Positions 29,827-38,766 of a stretch of 64,000 nucleotides of DNA are shown here, in pieces. This stretch comes from CAZCEC01 sp964497615 (GTDB lineage Bacteria > Chloroflexota > Anaerolineae > Anaerolineales > UBA6663), in the NCBI GenBank assembly GCA_964497615.1, contig CAZCEC010000006.1:75423-139422 (forward strand). The letters are read 5' to 3'. The notes beneath the pieces were generated by a model. It searched no databases, was not told the DNA's origin, and saw only the letters and a list, made by a program, of their open reading frames with translations. Both the position numbers and the translations under genes were made by a program. How positions within the stretch are numbered: the stretch's first letter is position 1; every line of letters starts with the position of its first letter.

Positions 29827-30567
29827 ATGTCCTCCGTTCTGAAGGCCGACCACGTCTCCAAGCATTACCCCATGGGCGCCGTTACCGTCAGCGCGCTGGC
29901 GGGGGTGAGCCTGGTGGTGAACAAGGGCGAGTTCGTCGCCATCATGGGGCCGTCGGGCTCCGGCAAGAGTACCTTGCTGCACCTGCTGGGCGGGCTGGAC
30001 GGCCCCAGCGATGGCGAGATCACCCTGGCCGGGCAGCCGCTCTCCCGGCTCACCGACAACCAGATCACCATCGTGCGGCGGCGCAAGGTGGGCTTCATCT
30101 TCCAGTTCTACAACTTGCTGCCCACCCTCACCGCTGAGGAGAACGTGGGCCTGCCTCTGCTGATTGACGGGCAGAGCCTGGGCCAGCACCGTGACAAGAT
30201 CACCGGGCTGCTGGAAATGGTGGGCCTGGCCGACCGCAAGCACCACAAGCCCGACCAACTCTCCGGCGGCCAGCAGCAGCGCGTGGCGATTGCCCGCGCC
30301 TTCGTCAACGATCCCGAGATCGTGCTGGCCGACGAACCCACCGGCAACCTGGACTCCAAGGCCGGGGCTGCCATCCTGGCGCTGCTGCGCCGGACCTGCG
30401 ACGAGCTGAGCGCCACCATCGTCATGGTCACGCACGACCCGCGCGCCGCCTCGTACGCCAACCGGGTGGTGTTCCTTAAAGACGGCCTCAGTGTGCGCGA
30501 GCTGCGCAACGGCGCCCCCGGTCACAACAGCCAGGCGATCATGGATGTGATGGCGGAGCTGGAGTAA
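29827..30567 (+). CDS. ABC transporter ATP-binding protein, LolD/MacB type
   Basis: A 246-residue ATPase. Walker A GPSGSGKST, Q loop FIFQFYNLLPTLT, signature LSGGQQQRVAIARA and Walker B VLADEPTG are all intact. GGGAG 8 nt upstream supports ATG 29827; the earlier frame start is rejected. It is followed directly by an FtsX-type permease and then a periplasmic-adaptor-like protein, so it powers a MacAB-like export or lipoprotein-handling system. Confidence 0.93.
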   Translation: MSSVLKADHVSKHYPMGAVTVSALAGVSLVVNKGEFVAIMGPSGSGKSTLLHLLGGLDGPSDGEITLAGQPLSRLTDNQITIVRRRKVGFIFQFYNLLPTLTAEENVGLPLLIDGQSLGQHRDKITGLLEMVGLADRKHHKPDQLSGGQQQRVAIARAFVNDPEIVLADEPTGNLDSKAGAAILALLRRTCDELSATIVMVTHDPRAASYANRVVFLKDGLSVRELRNGAPGHNSQAIMDVMAELE

Positions 30568-33186
30568 GTGCTGCATACCCCGCCCTTTCTGACGCCGATT
30601 GTTTTGGCGTTCCGCAATATGCGCGCCCGCTGGATGCGCACCGCCCTGACCGGGCTGGGCATCGTGCTGGGCGTGGCCGTCATCCTGGCTATCGCGATTG
30701 CTAACGATAGCACCCTGCGCTCCATCCGCGCCGTGTTCGACGAGACCACCGGGCAGGCCAGCCTGGTGGTGCTGCCCAGCACGGCCAGCGGCGAGGGCCT
30801 GGCGGGCGGCACGCTGGCGCGCGTGGCGGCCGTGGAGGGGGTGACCGCCGCCGCCCCCGCGGTCCAGGCCGTCACCCTGCTGGCGCGCGAGGCCGAGAAC
30901 TGGCAGATCGCGATCGGCATTAACGGGCAAGTCGCCGGCAACCACCTGGTGCTCTTCGGCGTGGACCCGCGGCTGGACCGGCAGGTGCGCCAGTATGACC
31001 TGGCCGCCGGCCGCTGGCTGGAGAGCGACGCCTACGAAGCCATCCTCACCGACAAGTATGCCCTGGACCGCGGCCTGGCCGTGGGCGATGATTTGGTGAT
31101 CCTGACCCCCGCCGGCCAGGCACGCCTGGAGATCGTGGGGCTGGTGGCCTATGGCGGCGCGGGCCTCATCAACGATGGCAGCGTGGCCTTTGTGCCCCTG
31201 CCCGTGGCGCAGGACCTGTTTGCCCGCGGCGACAGCCTGGATGAGGTGGCGGTGGTGGCCGCGCCCGAGACGGCCGCCTCGCCCGCCGCGCTGGCTGACT
31301 TGAAGGAGCGCCTGGCGGACCGGCTGGGCCAGGGCTATGAAGTGGTGTACCCGGCGGCGCGCGGCCAACTCGTGTCGCAGATGCTGGCCACCTACCAGCA
31401 GGGGCTGTCGTTCTTCTCGGTGGTGGCGCTCTTCGTGGGCGCGTTCCTCATCTATAACGCCTTCAGCATGACGATCCTGGAGCGCACCCGCGAGCTGGGC
31501 CTGCTGCGCGCCCTGGGCATGAACCGCCGCCAGATCTTCCAACTGGTGCTGGCCGAGGCCGCCGTGCTGGGCGGGCTGGGCTCGGCGCTGGGCGTGGCCT
31601 TTGGCCTGGCGCTGGCGCGCGGGCTGATCGTGATGCTGGGCGGCGTGGTGGCGACCGAAATCAACACCATCAGCGTGCCGCTGGACGGCCTGGCGCAGAG
31701 CCTGGCGGTGGGCGGGGTGGTGACGGTGGGCAGCGCCCTGGCCCCCGCCCTGCAAGCCGCGCGCACCTCGCCGCTGGAGGCGCTGCGCGTGGTGGGCCGG
31801 AGCGCCGCCGCCCGCCCGCGCCGGAGCAGCGTCTTTTCCGGCGCGGCCCTGCTGTTCACCGCCTGGGCCGCGCTGTATCCGCTTGAGTGGCGGCCGGAGG
31901 TGAACTTCCCGGTGGGCAGCGCCGCCATCCTACTGCTGATGCTGGGCGCGACCCTGCTGGTGCCGGCGGTGGCGCCCCCCGCCGAGCGGCTGGCGCGGCC
32001 CCTGGCGCTGGCGGTCTTTGGGCCGGAGGGGGCGCTGGGCGCCGGCAATGTGCGCCGCGCCGCCGGCCGCACCGCATTGACCGTGGCGGCGCTGCTGGTG
32101 GGCATCGCCATGGTCATTGCCAACAGCGCGCTGGCCACGGCCTTCACCCGCGATATTTCCGGATGGATCGAGACCGCGCTGGGCGGCGACCTGTACGTGC
32201 GCGCGCCGCTGCCCCTGCGCGAGCAGTTCGAGCGGCAACTGGCGGCCGTGCCGGGCGTGGGCGCCATCACCAAGATCCGCTACTTTCCGGTGCGCGTGGC
32301 CCCGGCCGACGTGCCCCCCGGCGGCGAGGTGGACGACGACCTGATCTTCGCCGCGCTTGACCCGGCCAGCTACCGCAGCGTGGCCGATATCGAGTTCGCC
32401 GCCGGCCAGGGCGACCCGGAGGCCGCCTGGGCGCGCCTGGCGCAGGGCGACGCGCTGTTCATCTCCACGGTGGTGGCCGACCTATTCGACGTGGGCCAGG
32501 ACGACACGTTCCGGTTGGTGACGCGGCGGGGCGAGCATGACTTCCAGGTGGCGGCGGTGGTGGTGGACTTCACCGGGCAGGGGTTCATCGTGAGCGGGGT
32601 GTGGAGCGATATGCGGCGCTGGTTTGGGCACAGCGGGGTGGACCGCTTCACGATTGCGGTGGCGCCGGGCCACACGACGGCGCAGGTGCAGACGGCGATT
32701 GAAGACCGGTACGGGGCGTCGCGCAATGTGTCGGTGGAGACGATCGAGGAGTTCAAGGCGAAGATCCTGGAGGTGTCGGCGCAGTCGTTCCGGCTGTTCG
32801 ATGTGCTGAGCGTGATCGGGCTGGTGGTGGCGGCGCTGGGGGTGATCAACACCCTGATGATGAATGTGCTGGAGCGCCAGCGCGAGATTGGCAGTTTGCG
32901 GGCGATGGGGCTGACGCGCTGGCAGACAACCAAGATGGTGCTGGCCGAGGCCGCCACGCTGGGCGTGATCGGCGGGGCGTTTGGGCTGGGCTTTGGGTAT
33001 GCGCTGTCGCAGGTGTTCGTCAATGCCCTCAACGAGATGACGGGGTATGACCTGGTGTATGTGTTCGAGTGGGCGCCCTTCCTGGCCGGGGCGGTGGTGG
33101 CGGTGGTGGTGTCGCAGTTGGCGGCGCTGTACCCGGCCTGGAAGGCGGCGGGGGTGAACATCGTGGAAGCGGTGAAGCACGAGTAG
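30568..33186 (+). CDS. FtsX-family ABC transporter permease (MacB/LolCE-like)
   Basis: An 872-residue membrane protein, GTG start directly after the ATPase stop. The first helix (RTALTGLGIVLGVAVILAIA) is followed by a large extracytoplasmic domain. The FtsX core helices occur twice (FSMTILERTRELGLLRALGM and LMMNVLERQREIGSLRAMGL), giving a duplicated permease architecture. Such proteins transmit ATP-driven force across the membrane rather than moving a substrate through a channel. It acts with the adjacent ATPase and adaptor. Confidence 0.9.
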   Translation: MLHTPPFLTPIVLAFRNMRARWMRTALTGLGIVLGVAVILAIAIANDSTLRSIRAVFDETTGQASLVVLPSTASGEGLAGGTLARVAAVEGVTAAAPAVQAVTLLAREAENWQIAIGINGQVAGNHLVLFGVDPRLDRQVRQYDLAAGRWLESDAYEAILTDKYALDRGLAVGDDLVILTPAGQARLEIVGLVAYGGAGLINDGSVAFVPLPVAQDLFARGDSLDEVAVVAAPETAASPAALADLKERLADRLGQGYEVVYPAARGQLVSQMLATYQQGLSFFSVVALFVGAFLIYNAFSMTILERTRELGLLRALGMNRRQIFQLVLAEAAVLGGLGSALGVAFGLALARGLIVMLGGVVATEINTISVPLDGLAQSLAVGGVVTVGSALAPALQAARTSPLEALRVVGRSAAARPRRSSVFSGAALLFTAWAALYPLEWRPEVNFPVGSAAILLLMLGATLLVPAVAPPAERLARPLALAVFGPEGALGAGNVRRAAGRTALTVAALLVGIAMVIANSALATAFTRDISGWIETALGGDLYVRAPLPLREQFERQLAAVPGVGAITKIRYFPVRVAPADVPPGGEVDDDLIFAALDPASYRSVADIEFAAGQGDPEAAWARLAQGDALFISTVVADLFDVGQDDTFRLVTRRGEHDFQVAAVVVDFTGQGFIVSGVWSDMRRWFGHSGVDRFTIAVAPGHTTAQVQTAIEDRYGASRNVSVETIEEFKAKILEVSAQSFRLFDVLSVIGLVVAALGVINTLMMNVLERQREIGSLRAMGLTRWQTTKMVLAEAATLGVIGGAFGLGFGYALSQVFVNALNEMTGYDLVYVFEWAPFLAGAVVAVVVSQLAALYPAWKAAGVNIVEAVKHE

Positions 33187-33187
33187 T

Positions 33188-33241
33188 GGAGGTCAGAGGT
33201 CAGACGTCAGAGTACGTTCCGACGTCTGACCTCTGACCTCC
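33188..33241. repeat. Long perfect inverted repeat made of GGTCAGA-type units
   Basis: Two perfect 21-bp arms (33188-33208, 33221-33241) with a 12-nt loop. The arms contain iterated AGGTCAG units. It lies between the permease and adaptor genes, 2 nt after the permease stop and 17 nt before the adaptor start. Confidence 0.9.
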
Positions 33242-33257
33242 AACAAAAAGGGAACCT

Positions 33258-34253
33258 ATGTCGCGAACACGCGTTGTGGTTGGAGTTATCGTCGTCATTG
33301 TGCTGGCGGGGGTGGGGTACGCGGCCTATCGGCAGTACCTGGCCCCCCTCCCGGCCACGCCCACGCCCACCGGGGCGGCGACCGTCACGCCCGCGCCGCC
33401 GGAATTGGTCTCGGCGGAGGGGGTGGTCGTCCCCATCCGCGACGCGGCGCTGGCCTTCCGGCTGACGGGGCGCGTGGTCGAGGTGCTCGTCGCTGAAGGT
33501 CAGGCGGTGGGCGCGGGCCAGCCCCTGGTGCGGCTGGAGAGCGACGAATTGCGCGCCCTCATGGCCCAGGCGGAGGCGGGGCTGGACCAGGCGCTGGCTG
33601 CCATCGCCCAGGCGGAGGCAGGGGTTGAGGCGGCCGAAGCAGGCCGAACACGCGCCGGAGCTGCTGTTGACGAGGCTCGTGCTGCGCTGACCCTGGCAGT
33701 AGAGGCCTCACCGGATGAGCCAACGACAGTCTCTGAGGCGCAATTGGAACAGGCAGGCGCCAGGGTGTTGCAGGCTGGAGCTGGTCTAGAACAAGCTGAG
33801 GCATTAGTCGCCCAGGCGCAGGCGGCGCTGGACCTGGCGCACGCGGGGCTGGAGGCGGCCCAGGCCGCGCAGGCTGCCGCCGAGGCGCAGTTGGCGCAGG
33901 CCACGCTGAACGCGCCGTTCGCCGGGACCCTCGTGAGCGTCAACCTGGAAGTGGGTGAGCTGGCGACGCCCGCGCTGCCTGCCGTGGTGCTGGCCGACCT
34001 CAGCCGCTGGCAGGTGCGGACGGTGGACCTGGCCGAGAGCGATGTGGCGCTGGTGCGGCCGGGTCAGGCGGTGGCGATTGCGCTGGACGCGCTGCCGGGC
34101 GAGACGCTGGCGGGGACGGTGGTAGAAATCTCAGAGGTGGCCGAGACGAGCCGGGGGAACGTGACGTATGCGGTGACGATTGAGGTAGAGGCGGGGGAGG
34201 GGCGGCTGCGGTGGGGGATGACGGCGTTTGTGGATGTGAGGGTGGGGGAGTAG
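33258..34253 (+). CDS. HlyD/MacA-family membrane fusion (adaptor) protein
   Basis: A 331-residue adaptor. One N-terminal membrane helix (VVVGVIVVIVLAGVGYAAY) and a Pro/Thr linker lead to a split lipoyl-like domain (EVLVAEGQAVGAGQPLVRLE and LNAPFAGTLVSVNLEVGELA). The two lipoyl halves flank a long Ala/Glu/Gln-rich coiled-coil hairpin (about residues 95-215). The C-terminal barrel follows. AAAGGGAA precedes the ATG. It completes the ATPase-permease-adaptor unit. No outer-membrane channel gene is present, as expected if the cell lacks a classical outer membrane (inference). Confidence 0.88.
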   Translation: MSRTRVVVGVIVVIVLAGVGYAAYRQYLAPLPATPTPTGAATVTPAPPELVSAEGVVVPIRDAALAFRLTGRVVEVLVAEGQAVGAGQPLVRLESDELRALMAQAEAGLDQALAAIAQAEAGVEAAEAGRTRAGAAVDEARAALTLAVEASPDEPTTVSEAQLEQAGARVLQAGAGLEQAEALVAQAQAALDLAHAGLEAAQAAQAAAEAQLAQATLNAPFAGTLVSVNLEVGELATPALPAVVLADLSRWQVRTVDLAESDVALVRPGQAVAIALDALPGETLAGTVVEISEVAETSRGNVTYAVTIEVEAGEGRLRWGMTAFVDVRVGE

Positions 34254-34445
34254 AAGGCAGAGTGGACGACTGACGATGCAGTTCTCCCTTACCCCAGAAC
34301 ACTGCGGGGGCGAGGCGGCGGTTCGCAGTGCGAGATTCCTCACCCGCTTTCGGACTTGAGCAGGACGAGGGGGCTGAGGCGGGTTCGGAATGACAATGAT
34401 AGGGCGAGGGCACACTGCGGTGAAGGCAGCGCGCCGCTCAGTGAA
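34254..34445. repeat. Intergenic region with a degenerate GGAATGAC-type dispersed repeat
   Basis: No coding signal. Positions about 34331-34398 contain GAGATTCCTCA and, in inverted sense, GGTTCGGAATGACAATG, a pattern seen as a dispersed palindromic element in many genomes. A related sequence lies at 38668-38700. Confidence 0.4.
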
Positions 34446-35009
34446 TCACAGCCCGGCCAGCGGCCCAAGCTTCTGCACCGACTGCTGCAAGGCCGCATCG
34501 AGCGCCTGGGTCCGGCGCCCCAGATTCTCCACCCGCGCCGCGTGCTCCTCCACGAACCAATCGTCCAGCAGGGGCAGGTATTCAAGCTGAAGGTCGAGCG
34601 GCAGGTCGAAGAAGCTGGAGACGATGGTGCGCCGGCAGCGGGCGGCCCCGCAGCGGCACTGCCACACCGTGCCACCGTGGCAGTTGATGAGGTAGTCGCT
34701 GGTGATCTCGTCGCCCGCGGCGATGGGGCGCCGGGCGAGGACATGGCGCAGGCCGAGGCGGGTCTTGACGTAGGAGTTGGGGTCGCAGGAGTGGTTGATG
34801 TGGCGCTCGGGGGAGGGCATGAGCACCACCTTGCCGCCGGCCAGGTAGTCGCAGTGGTAGTCGAACTCACCTAGCTCGGGGCGGAGGGGATGGGCCGCGT
34901 CCACCACGCGCGAGTCGTCAATGATGAGGACAGTCTCGCCCGGCGCGAGGGCCCGCGCGGCGAAGACGCCGGTGCCGTGGATGGGCGACGGGCCGGTGAC
35001 GACGCTCAT
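34446..35009 (-). CDS. SET-domain protein (putative lysine methyltransferase)
   Basis: A 187-residue single-domain SET protein. It has the N-terminal GxG strand (IHGTGVFAARALAPGE), the pseudoknot motif INHSCDPNS at residues 71-79, and AAGDEITSDY with the catalytic Tyr near 106. A post-SET cysteine cluster follows (CRC and C at 118, 120, 125) which, with Cys75, can bind zinc. ATG 35009 starts just before the SET fold; the longer frame to 35138 begins in a repeat region. Bacterial SET proteins methylate Lys of small basic or ribosomal proteins; the substrate here is unknown. Confidence 0.85.
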   Translation of the reverse strand: MSVVTGPSPIHGTGVFAARALAPGETVLIIDDSRVVDAAHPLRPELGEFDYHCDYLAGGKVVLMPSPERHINHSCDPNSYVKTRLGLRHVLARRPIAAGDEITSDYLINCHGGTVWQCRCGAARCRRTIVSSFFDLPLDLQLEYLPLLDDWFVEEHAARVENLGRRTQALDAALQQSVQKLGPLAGL

Positions 35010-35151
35010 GGTCGCCCGGCGTCCGGCCGCAGGCGGGCAGCGGCGGTTGACCCCAAAGGCGGGCTTCGCACAACCGCTACTACAAGAACCCAAAGCCTGC
35101 ACCCCGGCGGTGCGCCGTGACCTGCGCAGGTTGGGCACACCAATAAGGGGC
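35010..35151. other. Intergenic region with a short dispersed repeat
   Basis: No gene seen. Positions about 35050-35070 (ACCCCAAAGGCGGGCTTCGC) resemble 40628-40648, so this is probably a small dispersed repeat. Confidence 0.35.
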
Positions 35152-35901
35152 TCACTCGTTTGGGGGAGTGCCGCGCAGGCGGGCGCGCAGGCGCTGTGTT
35201 TCGGCGTCGCTCAGGCCGATGGCGGCGGCGTACCCAGCCGGGCCGCCATAGCGCTCGTCCACGTGCGCCAGGGCGGTGTGGATGCGCGCGGGCGGGCAAC
35301 TCAGGGACTCGATGATCTCGGGCCACTTTTCCTCGGGTTGGCCGGCCAGCCAGGCGGCGCGCAGGTTCTCGGCGCTGACGGCATAGTCCGCCGCGATGGC
35401 GTCGGGCTCCGCTTCGGCCAGGGCTAAGAGCAGGGCGGCGACGAGACCGGTGCGGTCCTTGCCGGCCACGCAGTGGAATAGCAGCGGGCCGGACGGCGCC
35501 TCCGCTACCACGCGCAGGGCGGCGGCCATCTCCGGCTGGGCGTGGTCGAGCACGGCGCGGTTCCACTGCTCCCAGGGTGCGTTCTGAGAGCGCTCGGTCC
35601 AGGCCTGCGGGTTGGGGCCCAGCAGCGAGACGTGGCGCAGACGGCGGCCGTTGGCGCCGGGGTGGTAGCCGCTGGGGAAGCGCGCCTGCTCCTCCGCCCA
35701 GCGCAGGTCGAGCACGGTTTCCACGCCATAGTCGTGCAGGGCTTGCAGGCCGGCCGGCGTGAGGTGGTGCAGGTCGTCGGCGCGGAGCAGGGAGCGCCAG
35801 CGCGTGGCGTGGCCGTCGCGGGTGGGCAGGCCGCCCAGGTCGCGGGCGTTGCTCAAGTTCGGGATGCGCAGGGCGCGGTTTGAATTGTTGGATTCAAGCA
35901 T
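35152..35901 (-). CDS. Tyrosine/serine protein phosphatase (Y_phosphatase3 family)
   Basis: A 249-residue phosphatase. The N-terminal motif NLSNARDLGGLPTRDG and the active-site P loop HCVAGKDRTG (CX5R, Cys144 and Arg150) are diagnostic. A C-terminal helical part contains ERYGGPAGYAAAIGLSD, typical of the family that includes the Mycobacterium tuberculosis secreted phosphatase PtpB. No signal peptide. ATG 35901 overlaps the end of the upstream DUF4287 gene by 8 bp, so the two are co-translated. Confidence 0.88.
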   Translation of the reverse strand: MLESNNSNRALRIPNLSNARDLGGLPTRDGHATRWRSLLRADDLHHLTPAGLQALHDYGVETVLDLRWAEEQARFPSGYHPGANGRRLRHVSLLGPNPQAWTERSQNAPWEQWNRAVLDHAQPEMAAALRVVAEAPSGPLLFHCVAGKDRTGLVAALLLALAEAEPDAIAADYAVSAENLRAAWLAGQPEEKWPEIIESLSCPPARIHTALAHVDERYGGPAGYAAAIGLSDAETQRLRARLRGTPPNE

Positions 35902-36460
35902 TCTCGTCGTAGGCTTTCTGAAGCCAGGTAAGGGCTTCGTCGTCAATTTCGTCCAGGGAGGCAAGGCTGATCTGCACCGGCATCGAGGCGTGGATCTTGG
36001 ACGGGGCCAGCCGCCCGCCGGGCTTGCCCTTGGCGAGCCGCAGCCCCACGTTCACGCGGCCCTTGCTGTCTGGCTGGACGCGGGCGAAGGTGCGGCGCGG
36101 AGTGAGCAGCGAGACGTAGGTCTTGCGCGCCTGGACCGTCACCGCGCCCAGGCCGGCGGCCGTGTCCAGCAAGGCATCGAAGACCGGGCGCAGGGCGGGG
36201 CGCGCGGCATACTGGCCGTCGATCAGCGCGTCGGCGGAGGCCAGCAGCCATTCCGGGTAGCCGAAGGTTTCGTGCACCAGCATCGTCTGAGCATAGCCGG
36301 TGACGCCTTCCTTCGTCAGCCAGGCGCGCAGGGCCGGCTCGTCTTTGGGCTTCTGCGCGCGGATGCGCTTGTTCCAGGCGGCCACGTCCTGCCCGGTGCG
36401 CTCGTGCAGCAGCCGGGCCGATAGGGCCTGCATGTCGCTCCAATCCTTGGTTTCGGTCAC
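35894..36460 (-). CDS. DUF4287 and DUF5655 domain protein
   Basis: A 188-residue protein, GTG start with AAGGAG six bases upstream. The N-terminal half fits DUF4287 (EPALRAWLTKEGVTGYAQTM, LVHETFGYPEWL). The C-terminal half resembles the DUF5655 pattern (YVSLLTPRRTFARVQPDSKG, VNVGLRL). The molecular function is unknown. It heads a two-gene unit with the phosphatase. Confidence 0.75.
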   Translation of the reverse strand: MTETKDWSDMQALSARLLHERTGQDVAAWNKRIRAQKPKDEPALRAWLTKEGVTGYAQTMLVHETFGYPEWLLASADALIDGQYAARPALRPVFDALLDTAAGLGAVTVQARKTYVSLLTPRRTFARVQPDSKGRVNVGLRLAKGKPGGRLAPSKIHASMPVQISLASLDEIDDEALTWLQKAYDENA

Positions 36461-36486
36461 AGGAGTCTCCTTTCGGACTCGGGCCG

Positions 36487-36492
36487 ATTATA
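36487..36492 (-). promoter_or_regulatory. -10 box of the DUF4287-phosphatase unit
   Basis: TATAAT on the minus strand, 26 nt upstream of the GTG at 36460, followed by a proper ribosome-binding site. It lies back-to-back with the promoter of the next plus-strand gene. Confidence 0.5.
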
Positions 36493-36529
36493 GCCGCCGA
36501 CCGCCGCTTGCGCCGCGCGCCATCCCGGC

Positions 36530-36535
36530 TATCCT
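36530..36535 (+). promoter_or_regulatory. -10 box of a probable leaderless transcript
   Basis: TATCCT ends 7 nt before ATG 36543, the same spacing as at 6216 and 12272. No ribosome-binding site precedes the ATG. Confidence 0.35.
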
Positions 36536-36542
36536 CGGCCGC

Positions 36543-37064
36543 ATGACTGCCGCCGCCCTCAACGCACACGACCACGCCCGCCGCCTGCGCTATCAGCTTG
36601 CGCTGGACGGGCTGGACGTGGAGCACAACCCGCGCTACCAGCCCAATCAGCGCGGCGAGGGCGAGACCTACTGCAACCTGTTCGTCGCCGACGCCACGGC
36701 CAGCCTGGGCGCGCCCATCCCGCTGTATGTGCTGGATGAAGCGGGCGCCAAGCGCTGGCTGGACGTGGAGGCGATGCTGAGGTGGCTGCGCCAGCACCCC
36801 GACCGCTGGCACGCCGTCCCTGCCGGGGAAGCGCAGCGGCTGGCGAACCGCGGCGTGCCCGTGGTGGCCGTCTGGTCCAACCCGAGCGGCATCGGCCACA
36901 TGGCGATGGTGCGCCCCGGACCGGAGCCGCTGGCGGGGCGCGGCCCGCGCATCGCGCAGGCCGGCGCGGCGAGCGCCAGCGACACCGACGCGGCGGCGGG
37001 CTTTGGGGGCGAGGCGCGGCTGAGGGAGTTGGTGTATTTCGCGGCGGTGCTCGGCGAGGCGTAG
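36543..37064 (+). CDS. CHAP/NlpC-like cysteine amidase candidate
   Basis: A 173-residue protein without a signal peptide. A Cys-containing motif ETYCNLFVADAT (Cys44) and a later GIGHMAMVRP (His119) match the Cys-His pair of papain-like CHAP/NlpC-P60 folds. This suggests an amidase or peptidase acting on peptidoglycan or a peptide. The assignment is by motif only. ATG 36543 fits the first coding-like residues; the longer frame to 36300 overlaps the divergent gene and is rejected. Confidence 0.5.
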   Translation: MTAAALNAHDHARRLRYQLALDGLDVEHNPRYQPNQRGEGETYCNLFVADATASLGAPIPLYVLDEAGAKRWLDVEAMLRWLRQHPDRWHAVPAGEAQRLANRGVPVVAVWSNPSGIGHMAMVRPGPEPLAGRGPRIAQAGAASASDTDAAAGFGGEARLRELVYFAAVLGEA

Positions 37065-37111
37065 CCGTGCGGTTGCCGCCCGAGACGCCCTCGCGCGGGC
37101 CCTGCGGGTGC

Positions 37112-37117
37112 TATAAT
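37112..37117 (+). promoter_or_regulatory. -10 box of amrS
   Basis: TATAAT, 17 nt before ATG 37135, so the untranslated leader would be only about 10 nt. No ribosome-binding site is visible. Confidence 0.45.
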
Positions 37118-37134
37118 TCTTATGCATCAACGAC

Positions 37135-38319
37135 ATGGCCGCGAACGACTCGCCCCTCGCCACCGTCCTCGACACCCTCACCCTCACCGGCGAGCTATAC
37201 GAAAAACGCCCCGACGGGGCCGTCACCTGCTACGCCTGCGGCCATCGCTGCCTGATCAAGCCGGGCCGGCGCGGCATCTGCCAGGTGCGGTTCAACCAGG
37301 ACGGCGAGCTGCGCGTGCCGTGGGGCTACGTGGGCGCGCTCCAGTGCGACCCAACCGAGAAGAAGCCCTTCTTCCACGTCTATCCGGGGTCGGACACGCT
37401 GACATTCGGGATGCTGGGGTGCGACCTTCACTGCTCCTATTGCCAAAATTGGGTGACAAGCCAAGCCCTGCGCGACCCGGCCTCGGAGCAGTCGGGGGCG
37501 CGGCCGGAGCCGGTGACGCCGCAGCAGTTGGTGGCGCTGGCCCAGCGGCAGGGCGCGCAACTGGTGGGCTCGTCCTACAACGAGCCGCTCATCACCAGCG
37601 AGTGGGCGGTGGGTGTGTTCAAGGAAGCGGTGGCGGCGGGCCTGAAATGCGTGTATATTTCCAACGGGAACGCCACGCGCGAAGTGCTTGAATATATCCG
37701 GCCCTACGTCTCCGGGTACAAGATCGACCTGAAGACGATGTCGGACCGCAGCTACCGCAAGCTGGGCGCCGTGCTCCAGAACGTGCTCGACGGCATCCAG
37801 ATGGTGCACCAGATGGGCTTCTGGCTGGAGATCGTCACCCTGGTCATCCCCGGTTTCAACGACAGCACCGAAGAGCTCATGGACGCCGCGCGCTTCCTGG
37901 CCGCCCTCTCGCCCGACATCCCCTGGCACGTGACCGCCTTCCACCAGGACTACAAGATGACGGCGCCTGACAACACGACCGTCAGCCACCTGATTCGCGC
38001 CGCCGAGATCGGGCAGGAGGCGGGGCTGCGCTATGTGTATGCCGGCAACCTGCCCGGCCAGGTGGGCGACTACGAGCACACCGTCTGCCACCAGTGCCGC
38101 CAGCGCCTGATCACGCGCTTCGGCTACCGCATCCTCGACTATGCCATCACCGCCCAGGGCGCGTGCCCCCACTGCGGCACGCCCGTCCCCGGCTTGTGGA
38201 CCGACCGCCCGGAGAGCGTGCGGCTCTTTGGGCCCGGCGCGCCCCGGCCCGTGCGCAGCCGTATTAACCGGTATCGTTCGGACTTGCCCGACCGCTCGGG
38301 CAGCAACCACCCCCGCTAA
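37135..38319 (+). CDS. amrS: AmmeMemoRadiSam system radical SAM enzyme
   Basis: A 394-residue radical SAM protein of the family found with AmmeMemo proteins. An N-terminal Cys cluster (TCYACGHRCLIKPGRRGICQ) precedes the [4Fe-4S]/SAM motif GCDLHCSYCQNW (Cys96, 100, 103). Further motifs are YNEPLITSEWAV, YISNGNATREV and the C-terminal zinc-ribbon-like CHQCRQRL and CPHCGTPVPG. Its reaction is not established from sequence. The usual partner genes (Memo and AMMECR1-like) are not adjacent; the next gene is a small conserved protein 11 nt downstream. Confidence 0.88.
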   Translation: MAANDSPLATVLDTLTLTGELYEKRPDGAVTCYACGHRCLIKPGRRGICQVRFNQDGELRVPWGYVGALQCDPTEKKPFFHVYPGSDTLTFGMLGCDLHCSYCQNWVTSQALRDPASEQSGARPEPVTPQQLVALAQRQGAQLVGSSYNEPLITSEWAVGVFKEAVAAGLKCVYISNGNATREVLEYIRPYVSGYKIDLKTMSDRSYRKLGAVLQNVLDGIQMVHQMGFWLEIVTLVIPGFNDSTEELMDAARFLAALSPDIPWHVTAFHQDYKMTAPDNTTVSHLIRAAEIGQEAGLRYVYAGNLPGQVGDYEHTVCHQCRQRLITRFGYRILDYAITAQGACPHCGTPVPGLWTDRPESVRLFGPGAPRPVRSRINRYRSDLPDRSGSNHPR

Positions 38320-38330
38320 TAGGATCCCGT

Positions 38331-38654
38331 ATGCCGCCCATCCACAATCAGCGTTACAAGCTTATCCTCACCTACGACATCAGCCCCGATGCGCAGGACA
38401 GCTACTTCCAGTTCATGCTGGGCGAGCTGGTGCCGGCCGTGCAGTCGCTGGGCCTGCACATGAACGGCGCCTGGCACACCGCCTATGGCCGCTACCCCAA
38501 GCGGCTGGTCGAGTTCATCGCCGACGACCAGGAGGCGGTGGAGGCGCTGCTGGACGCACCGCTGTGGGACGACATGGAGCGGCGGCTGCGCGGCTACGTG
38601 ACCAACTACAACAAAAAGGTCGTGCGGCTGCGCGACGACCAGTTCCAGTTCTAG
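38331..38654 (+). CDS. Conserved hypothetical protein
   Basis: A 107-residue protein with a predicted alternating strand-helix pattern (YKLILTYDIS; FQFMLGELVPAVQSLGLHMN; RLVEFIADDQEAVEALLDAP) reminiscent of dimeric alpha-beta barrel or EthD-like ferredoxin folds. No catalytic motif is recognised. It begins 11 nt after amrS, probably in the same transcript. Confidence 0.6.
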   Translation: MPPIHNQRYKLILTYDISPDAQDSYFQFMLGELVPAVQSLGLHMNGAWHTAYGRYPKRLVEFIADDQEAVEALLDAPLWDDMERRLRGYVTNYNKKVVRLRDDQFQF

Positions 38655-38716
38655 CCCCATCGGGGGACGTCATGCCGAGGCGGTCTGAGCCGAGGAATCG
38701 GGCGCTGGCGGCGCGC

Positions 38717-38746
38717 TTGACACATATAGATAAACTTCGATATAAT
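38717..38746 (+). promoter_or_regulatory. Promoter of the arsenic cluster
   Basis: TTGACA (38717-38722), 18 nt, TATAAT (38741-38746). The spacer is AT-rich and contains TATA/TATA half-sites around the -10 box, a plausible ArsR operator. Confidence 0.8.
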
Positions 38747-38766
38747 AGCGCCAGGGATTGAGCGGC

